Notes: generated from the sequence alone by a model not told the origin. 64,000 nt of DNA from an uncultured Pseudomonadota bacterium (GCA_902762295.1 CACWNX010000002.1:1-64000), one strand, 5' to 3'. Positions 8,760-17,229 are shown, counted from the first letter of the stretch. Made by a program: numbers and translations.

Positions 8760-9928
8760 ATTGTTTTAATTCCATCAACAAATTCAATGGTGGTAATTTT
8801 ATCCGCACAGGTTGCCGATGATATTATTTTGTTGTCTGCGCTGCGTGCAATGGCATATCCGCGTTTCAAAACATTTTTATACCCCAGTGAATTTAACATT
8901 TGACCACAGTGCTCTATGCTGTGATGTGTCACATTTAATTTTGCATTTATTATTATACCAAGCGTTCGTGTGATATCATCCAATCTTTGCGCGCGTTCCA
9001 TAACCATTTGTCGTGGGCTTTTTATCGTGGTATTTTGAATTTGTTTCTTTGCGTTCATAACGCGCGTTGTTATGTTTGATGATATTCTGTGCCACAGGTT
9101 GTCCAATTCTTGGACAAGCGATATTTTTGTTGGGACAACTGCCTCGGCTGCGCCGGTTGGGGTGGGTGCGCGATGGTCTGCGGCAAAATCCACCAACATC
9201 CAATCAGGTTCATGCCCGACACCGGTTATAACCGGTATCTCACTTTCGGCGACCGCGCGCACAACAATTTCTTCGGAAAAGGGCAACAGGTCTTCCAGCG
9301 ATCCACCACCGCGCGCAACGATAATAACATCTACATTTTTTGTGCGATTAAAGTATTTAACACCGGCGGCAACTTCGGCGGCGGCGGTTGCGCCCTGGAC
9401 AGTGGCGGGGTACAGAATAATATGCACCGGAAATCGTTCGCGCAGGCGGTTTTGAATATCTTGAAACGCGGCACCGGTCGGACTGGTGACCACACCAATT
9501 GTTGTTGGTAATTTAGGTAAGGGCTTTTTGCGTGATGCATCAAACAATCCTTCGTTGGCCAACTTTTGTTTGCGTTCTTCCAACATTTTCAGAATTGCGC
9601 CAACCCCCGCCATTTCAATGTTATTGGCAATGATTTGATAATTGCTGCGTGCCGGATATGTGGTAAGTTTCCCGGTAATTATGACCTCTAATCCATCAGA
9701 AAGCGCAAAGTTTATTGGTGTTCCGCGCCATATGATAACAGACATTGCCGCCGATGAATCCTTTATTGTCATATACATGTGCCCGGATGTTGCGCGTGTG
9801 ATTTGTGACAATTCGCCACGAATCTTGATAACCGGGAACGCGGTTTCAACAACATTTTTCAACAGTGCCGATGCGTCGGATACAGAAAAAATCATATCAG
9901 GTTTTACGAATGGTTCGGGCTTTTGCAT
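8756..9928 (-). CDS. xseA: Exodeoxyribonuclease VII large subunit
   Basis: Catalytic large subunit of the single-strand-specific exonuclease VII. It has an N-terminal OB-fold (ISQITRATSGHMYMTIKDSS, residues ~40-60) and the family motifs VTSPTGAAFQDI, VARGGGSLEDLLPF, GVGHEPDWMLVDFAAD and RAPTPTGAAE. At 390 residues it is somewhat shorter than most members because the C-terminal helical part is reduced. The small subunit xseB is not in the window. The gene lies 1 base downstream of tsaD and is the last gene of the long minus-strand run. Its 3' end overlaps recN by 4 bases, leaving no room for a separate terminator. Confidence 0.96.
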   Translation of the reverse strand: MQKPEPFVKPDMIFSVSDASALLKNVVETAFPVIKIRGELSQITRATSGHMYMTIKDSSAAMSVIIWRGTPINFALSDGLEVIITGKLTTYPARSNYQIIANNIEMAGVGAILKMLEERKQKLANEGLFDASRKKPLPKLPTTIGVVTSPTGAAFQDIQNRLRERFPVHIILYPATVQGATAAAEVAAGVKYFNRTKNVDVIIVARGGGSLEDLLPFSEEIVVRAVAESEIPVITGVGHEPDWMLVDFAADHRAPTPTGAAEAVVPTKISLVQELDNLWHRISSNITTRVMNAKKQIQNTTIKSPRQMVMERAQRLDDITRTLGIIINAKLNVTHHSIEHCGQMLNSLGYKNVLKRGYAIARSADNKIISSATCADKITTIEFVDGIKTI

Positions 9929-9929
9929 T

Positions 9930-11051
9930 TTATTTTTCCATCAGTTCGGTTAAAGGCCATCTTGGACGCGGCGCAATTGGTTCGCGCACGATATTGCCAA
10001 CTTTATAATTTTCCAAACCCGCCCATGCAATCATTGCGCCGTTGTCAGTGCACAGATTCATTGGTGGAGCGGCAAAAATCATACCGTGTTCATGTGCCAG
10101 TTTTTCCATTGCGCTGCGTATTGCACTGTTTTTTGCAACACCACCCGCAACGACCAGCGTTTTTGGTTTGGTGGCCAATACCGCCGATGTATTCATTGCA
10201 TGCGCCAATCGGTTTGTGATGCAGTCAACAACTGCGGCCTGAAACGATGCACAAAAATCATTTATGAATTCATCGCCGTGTGGTTCAGGATATTTGTTTA
10301 AAAATGTGCGCGCCGCAGTTTTAATACCACTGAATGAAAAATCGCAGTTTGGTTTATCGGTTAATGGCCGTGGGAAATCAAACGCATGTGGATTTCCCAA
10401 TGCGGCGCGCCGGTCAACAATTGGACCGCCCGGATACCCAAGCCCCAACATCTTTGAAACCTTATCAAATGCTTCGCCGGCGCTGTCATCCAGTGTTTGC
10501 CCAATCATTTCATATTGTCCAACACCGCGTACCAATAATATTTGACAGTGTCCACCCGATGCCAGCATAAGTAAGTACGGAAATTCAACCGAAACCGGCG
10601 ATGCCGAATTATCCGCGGTTGTTGCCGCCAGACGCGGAACCAAGGCGTGTCCTTCTAAATGATTGACCGCAATCAGCGGTTTGCCTGTGGATTGTGCCAT
10701 TCCGACCGCCGCCATCCACCCGACCAGTACACCACCAATCAACCCGGGACCCGCGGTCGCGGCAATAATATCAATATCAGAAACCGTCATGTTTGCACGG
10801 TTCAATGTTTGCCGAATAACCTCGTCAATGGCAAGGATGTGTGCACGTGCCGCCAATTCAGGAACGACCCCACCGTATTTTTGATGTTCTGGAATCTGGG
10901 AATAAATTATATGGGATAAGATGTTGCGGTTTGAATCAACGATTGCCGCACTGGTTTCATCGCATGATGATTCTATGCCAAGACACACCGTACCACCGCG
11001 GGATGATACAGATGCCCCCATATCCATTTGAATTATTTTATCGTCTTTCAT
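9930..11051 (-). CDS. tsaD: tRNA threonylcarbamoyladenosine synthase subunit TsaD
   Basis: Universal enzyme that transfers the threonylcarbamoyl group to A37 of ANN-decoding tRNAs. It has 373 residues. The ASKHA-type fold shows GIESSCDETSAAI (~residue 25), the metal-binding HLEGH, SGGHCQILLV, GLGYPGGP and VAGGVAKNSAIR. About 20 N-terminal residues precede the usual start of homology. The ATG at 11051 overlaps the stop of the upstream lipoprotein gene as ATGA, which supports this start. TsaB, TsaC and TsaE are not in the window. It belongs to the rpsP-to-xseA run. Confidence 0.97.
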   Translation of the reverse strand: MKDDKIIQMDMGASVSSRGGTVCLGIESSCDETSAAIVDSNRNILSHIIYSQIPEHQKYGGVVPELAARAHILAIDEVIRQTLNRANMTVSDIDIIAATAGPGLIGGVLVGWMAAVGMAQSTGKPLIAVNHLEGHALVPRLAATTADNSASPVSVEFPYLLMLASGGHCQILLVRGVGQYEMIGQTLDDSAGEAFDKVSKMLGLGYPGGPIVDRRAALGNPHAFDFPRPLTDKPNCDFSFSGIKTAARTFLNKYPEPHGDEFINDFCASFQAAVVDCITNRLAHAMNTSAVLATKPKTLVVAGGVAKNSAIRSAMEKLAHEHGMIFAAPPMNLCTDNGAMIAWAGLENYKVGNIVREPIAPRPRWPLTELMEK

Positions 11052-11743
11052 TTTATTATTTCCAGCAACATTATACCTAAATTATTTTTATTTTCCATAA
11101 TTTGCGTAACATATTTTGAAAAATCTATATCCATAACCTGGCCGTGCCGATATGATGCATGACGCAGCATCCCATTTGGCAAAATAAAACCCATATGTCG
11201 CACCGCCAAGTCTGTACCGATTTTATCACGGATTTTTCCTGTGTCCGCTATAAACAGGACAATCATTGGTTTATCAACATTTATTTCTGGCATATTGTCG
11301 TATGGTATATATTGCAATTTTACGGTCTGAGGCGCGATATTGACATCCAAATTATACTTTGATTTAAACCACTTTTTTTTATCTATGGTCACGCTTCGTG
11401 TGCGGGTTTTTCCATAGTTCTCCGTCACATCGCGCACGATATCAGAATTATTTTTTATCCAGTCGGTTTCAACGAAATGATTCCGCGACAAAATATTTGG
11501 AATTCCGTTTGCATATCGGATTTTGTTCAGTTTTTTAACATCACCGTCTGCCAATGCGGTTTCAACAAATGTCGTGCAATCAAATGCATCAAATCGTATT
11601 TGTAGGTCTGAATCTGGGGCAATTCCTTCGCCAAGTGGATTTTTCACATAGTGCGCGCCTAAATAATCTGCACCAATATACCTGTGTGATGTAAAATCTG
11701 CACACGCCCCCAGTATTAAGAGAATTGGTAACACATAACGCAT
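11048..11743 (-). CDS. DUF1460-family lipoprotein, amidase-like
   Basis: A 231-residue lipoprotein. It starts MRYVLPILLILGAC with a lipobox ending at Cys14, so it should be lipidated. The family signature FDCTTFVET, carrying the putative catalytic Cys, lies near residue 67. HMGF and HAS further on carry candidate catalytic His residues. This matches the DUF1460 group of NlpC/P60-like N-acetylmuramoyl-L-alanine amidase-like proteins. A role in cell-wall turnover is inferred from the family. The start at 11743 is chosen because its ATG shares one base with the upstream stop (TAATG) and places the signal sequence correctly; a longer frame adds 12 unlikely residues. It is translationally coupled to both neighbours. 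Confidence 0.82.
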   Translation of the reverse strand: MRYVLPILLILGACADFTSHRYIGADYLGAHYVKNPLGEGIAPDSDLQIRFDAFDCTTFVETALADGDVKKLNKIRYANGIPNILSRNHFVETDWIKNNSDIVRDVTENYGKTRTRSVTIDKKKWFKSKYNLDVNIAPQTVKLQYIPYDNMPEINVDKPMIVLFIADTGKIRDKIGTDLAVRHMGFILPNGMLRHASYRHGQVMDIDFSKYVTQIMENKNNLGIMLLEIIK

Positions 11744-12051
11744 TAAATATTTTCTTTTAATTGGATGCCAACAAAACAAAGTTCAACCGCATCGCGCACC
11801 GGCATATCGCCAGAATCGGGCAGAGTTGCCATTTTATCAACACATTTGATTAGCAATTCTGGATTATTTTCAGATGCGGTTAAAACCTTTATTGCGGCAT
11901 TTCTGCGTTCGGTTGACGCACTGCGCCAGTCTTTCAGTTGCCCCGATTCCAACGCAGTTGTCTTTTGGGTTTGCACAAATACAAATATTGCAATTATCAA
12001 GACACCAACGCCGATAAAAAATTTCAGATATTTTTTTAAAAATTTTTTCAT
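11743..12051 (-). CDS. Small single-span membrane protein, unknown
   Basis: A 102-residue protein not assigned to a family. A basic N-terminus (MKKFLKKYLK) leads into one transmembrane segment (FFIGVGVLIIAIFVFV). A soluble helical part follows, with WRSASTERRNAAIKVL and a Cys pair spaced about 27 residues apart. The start at 12051 is supported by AAAGGGG 6 bases upstream. The stop overlaps the start of the DUF1460 lipoprotein (TAATG), and the DUF2155 gene lies 17 bases upstream. This places it in an envelope-related stretch of the rpsP operon. Confidence 0.7.
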   Translation of the reverse strand: MKKFLKKYLKFFIGVGVLIIAIFVFVQTQKTTALESGQLKDWRSASTERRNAAIKVLTASENNPELLIKCVDKMATLPDSGDMPVRDAVELCFVGIQLKENI

Positions 12052-12068
12052 CGCGTACCCCTTTGGCA

Positions 12069-12431
12069 TTATTCGCAACGAACCAACCACACATCATAGT
12101 CCGCATTCTGGACCGGCCGTTTTCCCGGATTGTTTCGGTCCATCCAATTACTAAAAATCTTAGAGTTATCTGATTTAGATATTTCAACAAAGGCATAAAA
12201 ATTTTCGGCATCAAACGGGTTTGACTGCTTGCATGATCGCACCAGAATATGCAGTTTTTCAAACTCAATCATTTGACCAATCGGCGCAGTAATGGTTTGG
12301 GTTTTTCCGGCGGCTTTGTCCATAACCTGCAAAATTGCGGTATTACGTTCGGTATAACTGTATACCGGTGATATGATAAAAAAACAGAAAATGGGGGCCA
12401 AAAAAATCCGAATTGTATTTAAAAACTTCAT
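12069..12431 (-). CDS. DUF2155 family exported protein
   Basis: A 120-residue protein with a cleavable signal peptide (FLAPIFCFFIISPVYS) and the DUF2155 pattern typical of alphaproteobacteria: VMDKAAGKTQTITAPIGQ, a conserved Cys in HILVRSCKQ, FSNWMDRNNP and the closing YDVWLVRCE. The two Cys could form a disulfide. The function is unknown and the location is probably periplasmic. It starts 26 bases after rplS with AAGGGGGG as ribosome binding site, and I see no terminator between them, so it should be co-transcribed with the ribosomal operon. Confidence 0.85.
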   Translation of the reverse strand: MKFLNTIRIFLAPIFCFFIISPVYSYTERNTAILQVMDKAAGKTQTITAPIGQMIEFEKLHILVRSCKQSNPFDAENFYAFVEISKSDNSKIFSNWMDRNNPGKRPVQNADYDVWLVRCE

Positions 12432-12457
12432 TTTTTTGCCCCCCTTGATTATAAAAA

Positions 12458-12856
12458 TTATTTTGCTTCTTTTGCGTTCTTTTCGTTCGCGGTTGCCGAC
12501 AAATCTTCAACAATGCGTGCCTTTTTGCCAGACAGTTTGCGTAAAAAGAACAATTTTGCACGACGAACGCGACCGATACGAACCTTTTCAATTTTTTCAA
12601 TTGCCGGGCTGTACAGTGGGAATTTGCGTTCTACGCCAACACCGTATGATTCGCGGCGCACCGTAAATGATGCGGTATTCCCCATGCCACCATCGCGTGC
12701 GATAACGACACCTTCAAACATTTGAATACGGAATTTATCACCATCTTTGATTTTTACATGAATGCGCAGAGTATCACCCGCCTTGAAGTCAGGGATATTT
12801 TTCCCAGCCTTCATTTTTTCAACATTTTTTTCTTCTATTTTTTTAACAATGTTCAT
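12458..12856 (-). CDS. rplS: 50S ribosomal protein L19
   Basis: A 132-residue L19, a large-subunit protein at the 30S interface. It shows [38 protein letters not shown] and the closing [15 protein letters not shown], with a short charged tail. The start is the ATG at 12856, with AAGGA upstream and an ATGA overlap with trmD. A longer in-frame reading would add 52 residues that belong to the trmD coding region. Standard last member of rpsP-rimM-trmD-rplS. Confidence 0.97.
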   Translation of the reverse strand: MNIVKKIEEKNVEKMKAGKNIPDFKAGDTLRIHVKIKDGDKFRIQMFEGVVIARDGGMGNTASFTVRRESYGVGVERKFPLYSPAIEKIEKVRIGRVRRAKLFFLRKLSGKKARIVEDLSATANEKNAKEAK

Positions 12857-13542
12857 TTTTTGTTTTCCTTTATTAAGTCCGGACGCCGTTGTTTTGTTAA
12901 ATCGTCCGATTGTTGTTTCCGCCACCGTTCTATATTGCCGTGGTGACCAGACAGCAGGACTTCTGGGACACTTTGTCCACGCCATACCGACGGACGGGTA
13001 TATAACGGCCATTCTAACCCGCCGATTTCAAAACTTTCGTTTGCGGTTGCTGATTCACCGCCACCGACAACATTATCAACCACGCGAACGCAACTGTCAA
13101 TAAAAACTTGTGCGGCGACTTCGCCACCCGACAGAATATAGTCCCCAATAGATAATTCCATGATATTATACATATCAATTACGCGTTGGTCAATTCCCTC
13201 GTACCGGCCACAGAGCAGGGTATATACTGCGTTGTCTGGGCATTCGGCAAATTTGCGTACCATTTTTTGGTCTAAACGCGCCCCGCGGGGTGAAAAGTAT
13301 ATGATTTTCCCCGGTTTTTCTATGGAATCCAACGCATTCCCCAACACATCCGGGCGCATAACCATACCGGCACCACCACCGAATTGCGCATCATCAACAC
13401 TGCCATAGTCATTTATCGCAAAGTCGCGAATATTTATCACATCATATGACCAAATGCCATTTTCCAGCGCGCGCCCAACCACCCCGGCACCAAGCGTTCC
13501 GGGAAACATTTCTGGAAAAACGGTCAGTATATTAAAATGCAT
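12853..13542 (-). CDS. trmD: tRNA (guanine-N1)-methyltransferase TrmD
   Basis: Methylates G37 of tRNAs, which prevents frameshifting. It has 229 residues. The SPOUT trefoil-knot motifs are present: [44 protein letters not shown] and the C-terminal [19 protein letters not shown]. Its stop overlaps the rplS start (ATGA). Only 1 base separates it from the Cys-rich orf81 upstream. Confidence 0.97.
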   Translation of the reverse strand: MHFNILTVFPEMFPGTLGAGVVGRALENGIWSYDVINIRDFAINDYGSVDDAQFGGGAGMVMRPDVLGNALDSIEKPGKIIYFSPRGARLDQKMVRKFAECPDNAVYTLLCGRYEGIDQRVIDMYNIMELSIGDYILSGGEVAAQVFIDSCVRVVDNVVGGGESATANESFEIGGLEWPLYTRPSVWRGQSVPEVLLSGHHGNIERWRKQQSDDLTKQRRPDLIKENKK

Positions 13543-13543
13543 T

Positions 13544-13789
13544 TTATCGTATTCTCAGGCGCTGTTTACATGCATTACAGATTTTCAAAACATCGCGTTT
13601 AAATGTGTCTGGACAGGCTACTTGTTTAACATTTATATTAAATTCCTGATTTACCAACGGTTCATACACGACATCATTTTTTGAATCTTCGGCATAACGC
13701 ACCGCTGGGCATTTGTTCAAGCACACAATGCATCCCACAGATTCTGTAATAAATTTATCGTTTACATACATATACCAGTGTTTTGCCAT
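13544..13789 (-). CDS. Small Cys-rich protein inside rimM-trmD, unknown
   Basis: An 81-residue protein not assigned to a family. Two Cys clusters, CIVCLNKCP at ~residue 20 and CNAC near residue 73, with a further Cys near residue 59, suggest a zinc ribbon or another metal site. It has no signal peptide. One base separates it from rimM and one from trmD, and AAGGTGG at the rimM end serves as ribosome binding site. It is therefore almost certainly translated with the tRNA/ribosome maturation genes. A role in translation is suggested only by location. Confidence 0.72.
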   Translation of the reverse strand: MAKHWYMYVNDKFITESVGCIVCLNKCPAVRYAEDSKNDVVYEPLVNQEFNINVKQVACPDTFKRDVLKICNACKQRLRIR

Positions 13790-13790
13790 G

Positions 13791-14261
13791 TTATTCCACC
13801 TTTATAGTCTTTGTGTTCATATCAACACTTGCGCCACGAAACGCGACCATATCGCCATTATCCAATTCCATAATATCGCCGGCACCAAAGTTTTGAAAGC
13901 ATACCACACGCCCCAATTCGGTACCACCACGAATAACCGTCATGCCAATCAGGTCCGCCTGGTAATATTCGCCGGATTTTGTTGCGGGCAAATCGTCGCG
14001 ATTTATAAACAGCTCAATCCCGCGCAGCATTTCTGCGGCATTTCGGTCGGTAATGTTATCAATACGCGCAATAATAACATTTGAATTTGGCACCACGCGC
14101 ACGAAATGAAACGCGCCCGGCGCGATATTATTACCCAAAACCGCCAGATTTTGAAAATCTGACGGTTTTTCGGTAAATGTCTGCACACGAACTTCGCCCC
14201 GTATTCCTTGGGGTGCAACAATCTTGCCGACCAAGATGCGTTTAATATCGTTCACGGACAC
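13791..14261 (-). CDS. rimM: 16S rRNA processing protein RimM
   Basis: A 30S maturation factor that binds S19. It has 156 residues: an N-terminal RimM barrel (ILVGKIVAPQGIRGEVRVQT) and a PRC-barrel-like C-terminal half (EYYQADLIGMTVI, DIMELDNGDMVAF). The first start candidate is the GTG at 14261. A second GTG at 14255 has GGGG at better spacing and is equally possible. The 5' end overlaps the small orf78. It sits between rpsP and trmD, the standard order. Confidence 0.95.
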   Translation of the reverse strand: MSVNDIKRILVGKIVAPQGIRGEVRVQTFTEKPSDFQNLAVLGNNIAPGAFHFVRVVPNSNVIIARIDNITDRNAAEMLRGIELFINRDDLPATKSGEYYQADLIGMTVIRGGTELGRVVCFQNFGAGDIMELDNGDMVAFRGASVDMNTKTIKVE

Positions 14262-14478
14262 CCCGCATTTTCAATAGAGTATTGCGTATATCCAACAGAT
14301 AGGCGATTTCGTCAATATGATTGTCGCGCGCATATTCCCGCATAATCGGAATGTTCAAGAAATAACTGTCCATCAAGACGCGTCGCAAACATGGATTATA
14401 GAAATACACCGTGTCAAAGACGAAACGAATCGTCTTGTGACACAATCTGTTGGAATATGGCGAACGATTTCTTTGCAT
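14242..14478 (-). CDS. Possible small protein between rpsP and rimM
   Basis: A 78-residue reading frame that starts 5 bases after the rpsP stop and overlaps rimM by up to 20 bases. Its C-terminal half (ARDNHIDEIAYLLDIRNTLL) looks like a real amphipathic helical segment. Its placement fits an operon gene, and the codon use resembles its neighbours. Against it, no Shine-Dalgarno is visible and I know of no family. Internal ATGs give shorter forms, for example one beginning MDSYFLNIP. Confidence 0.5.
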   Translation of the reverse strand: MQRNRSPYSNRLCHKTIRFVFDTVYFYNPCLRRVLMDSYFLNIPIMREYARDNHIDEIAYLLDIRNTLLKMRGVRERY

Positions 14479-14483
14479 TTGTG

Positions 14484-14939
14484 TTATTCTGCCGATGCTT
14501 CGGTTGCCGGTTCTTCTGCCGGGGTGGATTCTTCGGCGGGTGCTTCGGCTGCGGCCTTGGCGGCGGCTTCGGCATTTGCTTTTTCTTCGGCAATCTTGGC
14601 CAACTTTTCTTCTTTATCTTTTATTTTTTGTAATGTTTTTTCAGACTTTTGATTCTTTTTGGTCTGGGTTGGAATTTCGCGTTTTGCAACCAATCCGGCA
14701 TTTGCCAAGAAACGATATACACGGTCAGATGGTTTTGCACCGCGCGCCATCCATTCTTTGATTTCGTCTATTTTCAAGATAACGCGCTTTTCATTATCAC
14801 GCGCCAACATTGGGTCATATTTGCCAACGACACCAAGAATGTTTCCCGAATTACGTGCATTGCGAGAATCGGTGACGACGATGTGATAGTACGGACGTTT
14901 TTTTGCGCCATAGCGTGCCAAACGAATAACAGTTGCCAT
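14484..14939 (-). CDS. rpsP: 30S ribosomal protein S16 with Ala/Glu-rich tail
   Basis: A 151-residue S16. The core (VIRLARYGAKKRPYYHIVV, LGVVGKYDPM, RVYRFLANAGL) ends near residue 90. A Lys/Glu-rich coiled segment then passes into an Ala/Glu/Pro-rich tail (AEAPAEESTPAEEPATEA). Such low-complexity tails occur in some alphaproteobacterial S16 proteins. A strong ribosome binding site (AAAGGAG) precedes the ATG at 14939. It is the first gene of an 11-gene minus-strand run that continues to xseA. Confidence 0.96.
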   Translation of the reverse strand: MATVIRLARYGAKKRPYYHIVVTDSRNARNSGNILGVVGKYDPMLARDNEKRVILKIDEIKEWMARGAKPSDRVYRFLANAGLVAKREIPTQTKKNQKSEKTLQKIKDKEEKLAKIAEEKANAEAAAKAAAEAPAEESTPAEEPATEASAE

Positions 14940-15078
14940 ATTTTATACTCCTTTGTTATAAACTGTTTTAATCCACCAAGAAAACCAAACACCAAGGTTG
15001 AAACTCAACGGATGATGTGCCTTATGCAAACCGCATACAGGGTTAATAACAATGGCAATCTTTGGGATTTGCAGGCGC

Positions 15079-15107
15079 ATTATGTAATAAAAACATTGAA
15101 ATGTCAA
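15079..15107 (-). promoter_or_regulatory. Sigma-70 promoter of the rpsP operon
   Basis: TTGACA, 17 bp, CATAAT on the minus strand: a near-consensus housekeeping promoter. It gives a leader of about 130 nt before rpsP. I see no riboswitch fold in that leader. Confidence 0.8.
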
Positions 15108-15138
15108 GCATATTAGTGGGCGGTGGTTGGCTTTATTA

Positions 15139-15157
15139 TCCCGGCAAAGGTCGGGGA
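15139..15157. repeat. Short REP-like palindrome
   Basis: cccggcaaaggtcgggg forms a hairpin with one wobble pair. It resembles the ccccggcgaaggccgg element at 44158 and the short intergenic palindromes widespread in alphaproteobacteria. Confidence 0.45.
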
Positions 15158-15171
15158 ACTTTTCAAATCAT

Positions 15172-15196
15172 AAAACCCCGTGTTGTGGCACGGGGC
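15172..15196 (-). terminator. Rho-independent terminator of the 15.2 kb surface gene
   Basis: A 7-bp GC-rich stem (ccccgtg/cacgggg) with a 6-base loop. On the minus strand it is followed by TTTTATG. It isolates the surface genes from the rpsP promoter. Confidence 0.85.
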
Positions 15197-15227
15197 TAAA
15201 CTAATTTAATAATGATTGCACGGGACA

Positions 15228-16607
15228 CTAGGATTTCGTTAAGATGCATACGGAGGGTTTACCAGCATGACAGGTCAATCCTGCGCAACAGGGCGTCGAT
15301 CCGCATAATTCACCCTCTTTGGCACATGTCGCACATGCTTTTGCTTGACATTTGCTATTGCAACAATATGGGGTTAATCCGGAACAATCACTGTCGCTTG
15401 CACAGAGCTTCTCTAGGGCGCTACATTTATTAAGTAGGCATTGTAATCCACTGCAACACTGTGAAGTTTTTGTGCAAAGGCCGCCACTGGGAACGCATGC
15501 CGCAAAACACTGACCTAACACACAACTGTTTGAACAACATTCATCGGAATTTATACACGGGACATCGCTTGCCTTGCAGGTGGTGTCTAATTGTGCGGCG
15601 GAACCAATTTGCCATAATGTACAATCATTATCAAGACATGACAATTCGTTATTTGCGGCACTACGGGCATTGTTGTTTACAACCGTCGCGGTGACCAACG
15701 CATCGTTATAATTATTAGTACTGCTATACACCGGTTTTTTTGCATGTGCGGTGGATGTCCCGCCACCCACAATTTCACCCGCCATAACAAAGCCGGCACC
15801 GGCACCGACGGTACCCATCTTATGGCCCAGTGCTTCAACCGTCGCGCCGATTGTCGGAATGGTTGATTCGGTTGTGTTTGTGCCAATTTGGTCGGTAATA
15901 ATCGCCGAACCAATACTGCCATCGGTTGCGCCGTATGTGAGGATTGCCCCTGTTCCCTCGGGTCCGCATGTAAATGAACCCGATGGACTTGATTTGAAAG
16001 TGCCACTGACCGTATCGTACAGACCGCATTCATTTCCATGGCGTACCGGAATACCATTAAACACCAACTGACCACTTGCATTATAGAATTTTGCCGAATA
16101 CAATTTTGCCACCATAGGATATGAAGATTTATAATCCATCAACTGGTAATTATTCAACGTATACGTATTTGTTGATGTGCGGTTAATTGTCACACCATTA
16201 ATAGTTGCCGTTGCACGTTTTGATGCAAATTCTAGGTTTACATTGACGCGATTTGTGAAACTATCCGAAAAATAAGTTCCACTGTTTGAACCAAATCCCC
16301 ACTTGTTATTTGGTGCGGCACCAAACCATGCCGATGCATTAGTATAATATGCAACCAATATCGCATTCTTACCAACCGGGGCAGTCACACCCTGGGCATC
16401 GATATCCCATGTTCCATAACCATTTACACCCGTATTAATATACGAACCACCAGTGTTTTCAATATATTCCACCGGGGTATAGCCGGGGATTTTATCTTGT
16501 TTCTGGCCTACATGATAATCAACATATGGTTTGGTCGTTGTCACATTGTCCGCACCCAACGGCAACACTATAAAACAACCAATTATGCAAAATAAAATCT
16601 TTTTCAT
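15228..16607 (-). CDS. Secreted protein: lectin-like module plus knottin-like repeats
   Basis: A 459-residue exported protein. Signal peptide: KKILFCIIGCFIVLPLGA. It is followed by a head motif (TTTKPYVDYHVGQKQDKI) that is shared with the next gene upstream. Residues ~45-220 form a module beginning GYTPVEYIENTGGSYINTGV and ending FNGIPVRHGNECGLYDTV. This module is closely related in protein and DNA to the copy at 51650-52200 of the giant gene. A second shared motif (IGTNTTESTIPTIGATV) follows. The last 120 residues are Cys-rich, with repeated C..S.CC...C patterns resembling knottin or Dickkopf-type folds. Start: the ATG at 16607 has GGA about 9 bases upstream; an ATG three codons earlier has none. 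No anchor is visible. A surface adhesin or binding role is inferred. Confidence 0.8.
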   Translation of the reverse strand: MKKILFCIIGCFIVLPLGADNVTTTKPYVDYHVGQKQDKIPGYTPVEYIENTGGSYINTGVNGYGTWDIDAQGVTAPVGKNAILVAYYTNASAWFGAAPNNKWGFGSNSGTYFSDSFTNRVNVNLEFASKRATATINGVTINRTSTNTYTLNNYQLMDYKSSYPMVAKLYSAKFYNASGQLVFNGIPVRHGNECGLYDTVSGTFKSSPSGSFTCGPEGTGAILTYGATDGSIGSAIITDQIGTNTTESTIPTIGATVEALGHKMGTVGAGAGFVMAGEIVGGGTSTAHAKKPVYSSTNNYNDALVTATVVNNNARSAANNELSCLDNDCTLWQIGSAAQLDTTCKASDVPCINSDECCSNSCVLGQCFAACVPSGGLCTKTSQCCSGLQCLLNKCSALEKLCASDSDCSGLTPYCCNSKCQAKACATCAKEGELCGSTPCCAGLTCHAGKPSVCILTKS

Positions 16608-16619
16608 ATCGCACATCCG

Positions 16620-17180
16620 TTAATTATTTGATTGCGGTATATATGTTCCCGATAAATCGTTTACATCCCACAGCAGACAGTTTTCCGGTGTTTGCGCCGC
16701 ACCACTGACATATTCATTGCATGTAATGTGCGCATTAAACGCATTAGTGATTGCACTGTTTACATGCTGAACCTCGGCCAGGGAATTTTCTTGACCCGAA
16801 TATGCGGATGTTTCGTCATAAACCGCGGTTTCACCTACTGTGCCTGCCGTACTGGTGTATGTCACGACCGTGTTTGGTGTGCCGTCGAATGCACCTTGTT
16901 TTGCATTCAATCCCGTCACCACTGCGCCCGTGGTTGGTAATGTTTCTGCCGTTGTGTCGGTCCCCAATCTGTTAACAATCTCTAATTCATCGGTTTTACC
17001 ATCTGTATCGGTATACATGACCGCGTATCCAGATGTCCCAGATAATTTATTCTGTTTCGCATTGACCATTGTATCAACATATGTCTTGGTTGTGACGACA
17101 TTTTCTTCGGTTGCAAATGTCGTGATGGGTGCAAAAATACCTAATATCACACCAAATAGCACCAATTTTTTTATATTCAT
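16620..17180 (-). CDS. Secreted protein related to the 15.2 kb protein
   Basis: A 186-residue exported protein with a signal peptide (LVLFGVILGIFAPITTFA). It carries the head motif VVTTKTYVDTMVNAKQNKL and, near residue 72, LGTDTTAETLPTTGAVV. Both motifs also occur in the downstream protein, and both proteins have a C..C.LW motif near the matching end (ENCLLWDVND here). It is Thr/Val/Gly-rich and probably beta-structured. KTYVD..V..KQ resembles phage tail-fibre linkers. The two genes are 12 bases apart and share one promoter. The function is unknown. Confidence 0.75.
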   Translation of the reverse strand: MNIKKLVLFGVILGIFAPITTFATEENVVTTKTYVDTMVNAKQNKLSGTSGYAVMYTDTDGKTDELEIVNRLGTDTTAETLPTTGAVVTGLNAKQGAFDGTPNTVVTYTSTAGTVGETAVYDETSAYSGQENSLAEVQHVNSAITNAFNAHITCNEYVSGAAQTPENCLLWDVNDLSGTYIPQSNN

Positions 17181-17229
17181 GGCTTAGCCTTTCTCCCTGA
17201 AATCCAGAACTTTTCCTGTCCGCACATAA

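Noticed and set aside
9072-9511. Plus-strand frames of 127 and 140 residues inside xseA
   Set aside because: Antisense shadows of a gene whose own frame has all family motifs.
12857-13012. 52-residue N-terminal extension of L19
   Set aside because: It lies within trmD in another frame; the ATG at 12856 has a ribosome binding site and matches the L19 family start.
14940-15078. Possible riboswitch or r-protein operator in the rpsP leader
   Set aside because: About 130 nt of leader without a recognisable conserved fold or tRNA/metabolite motif.
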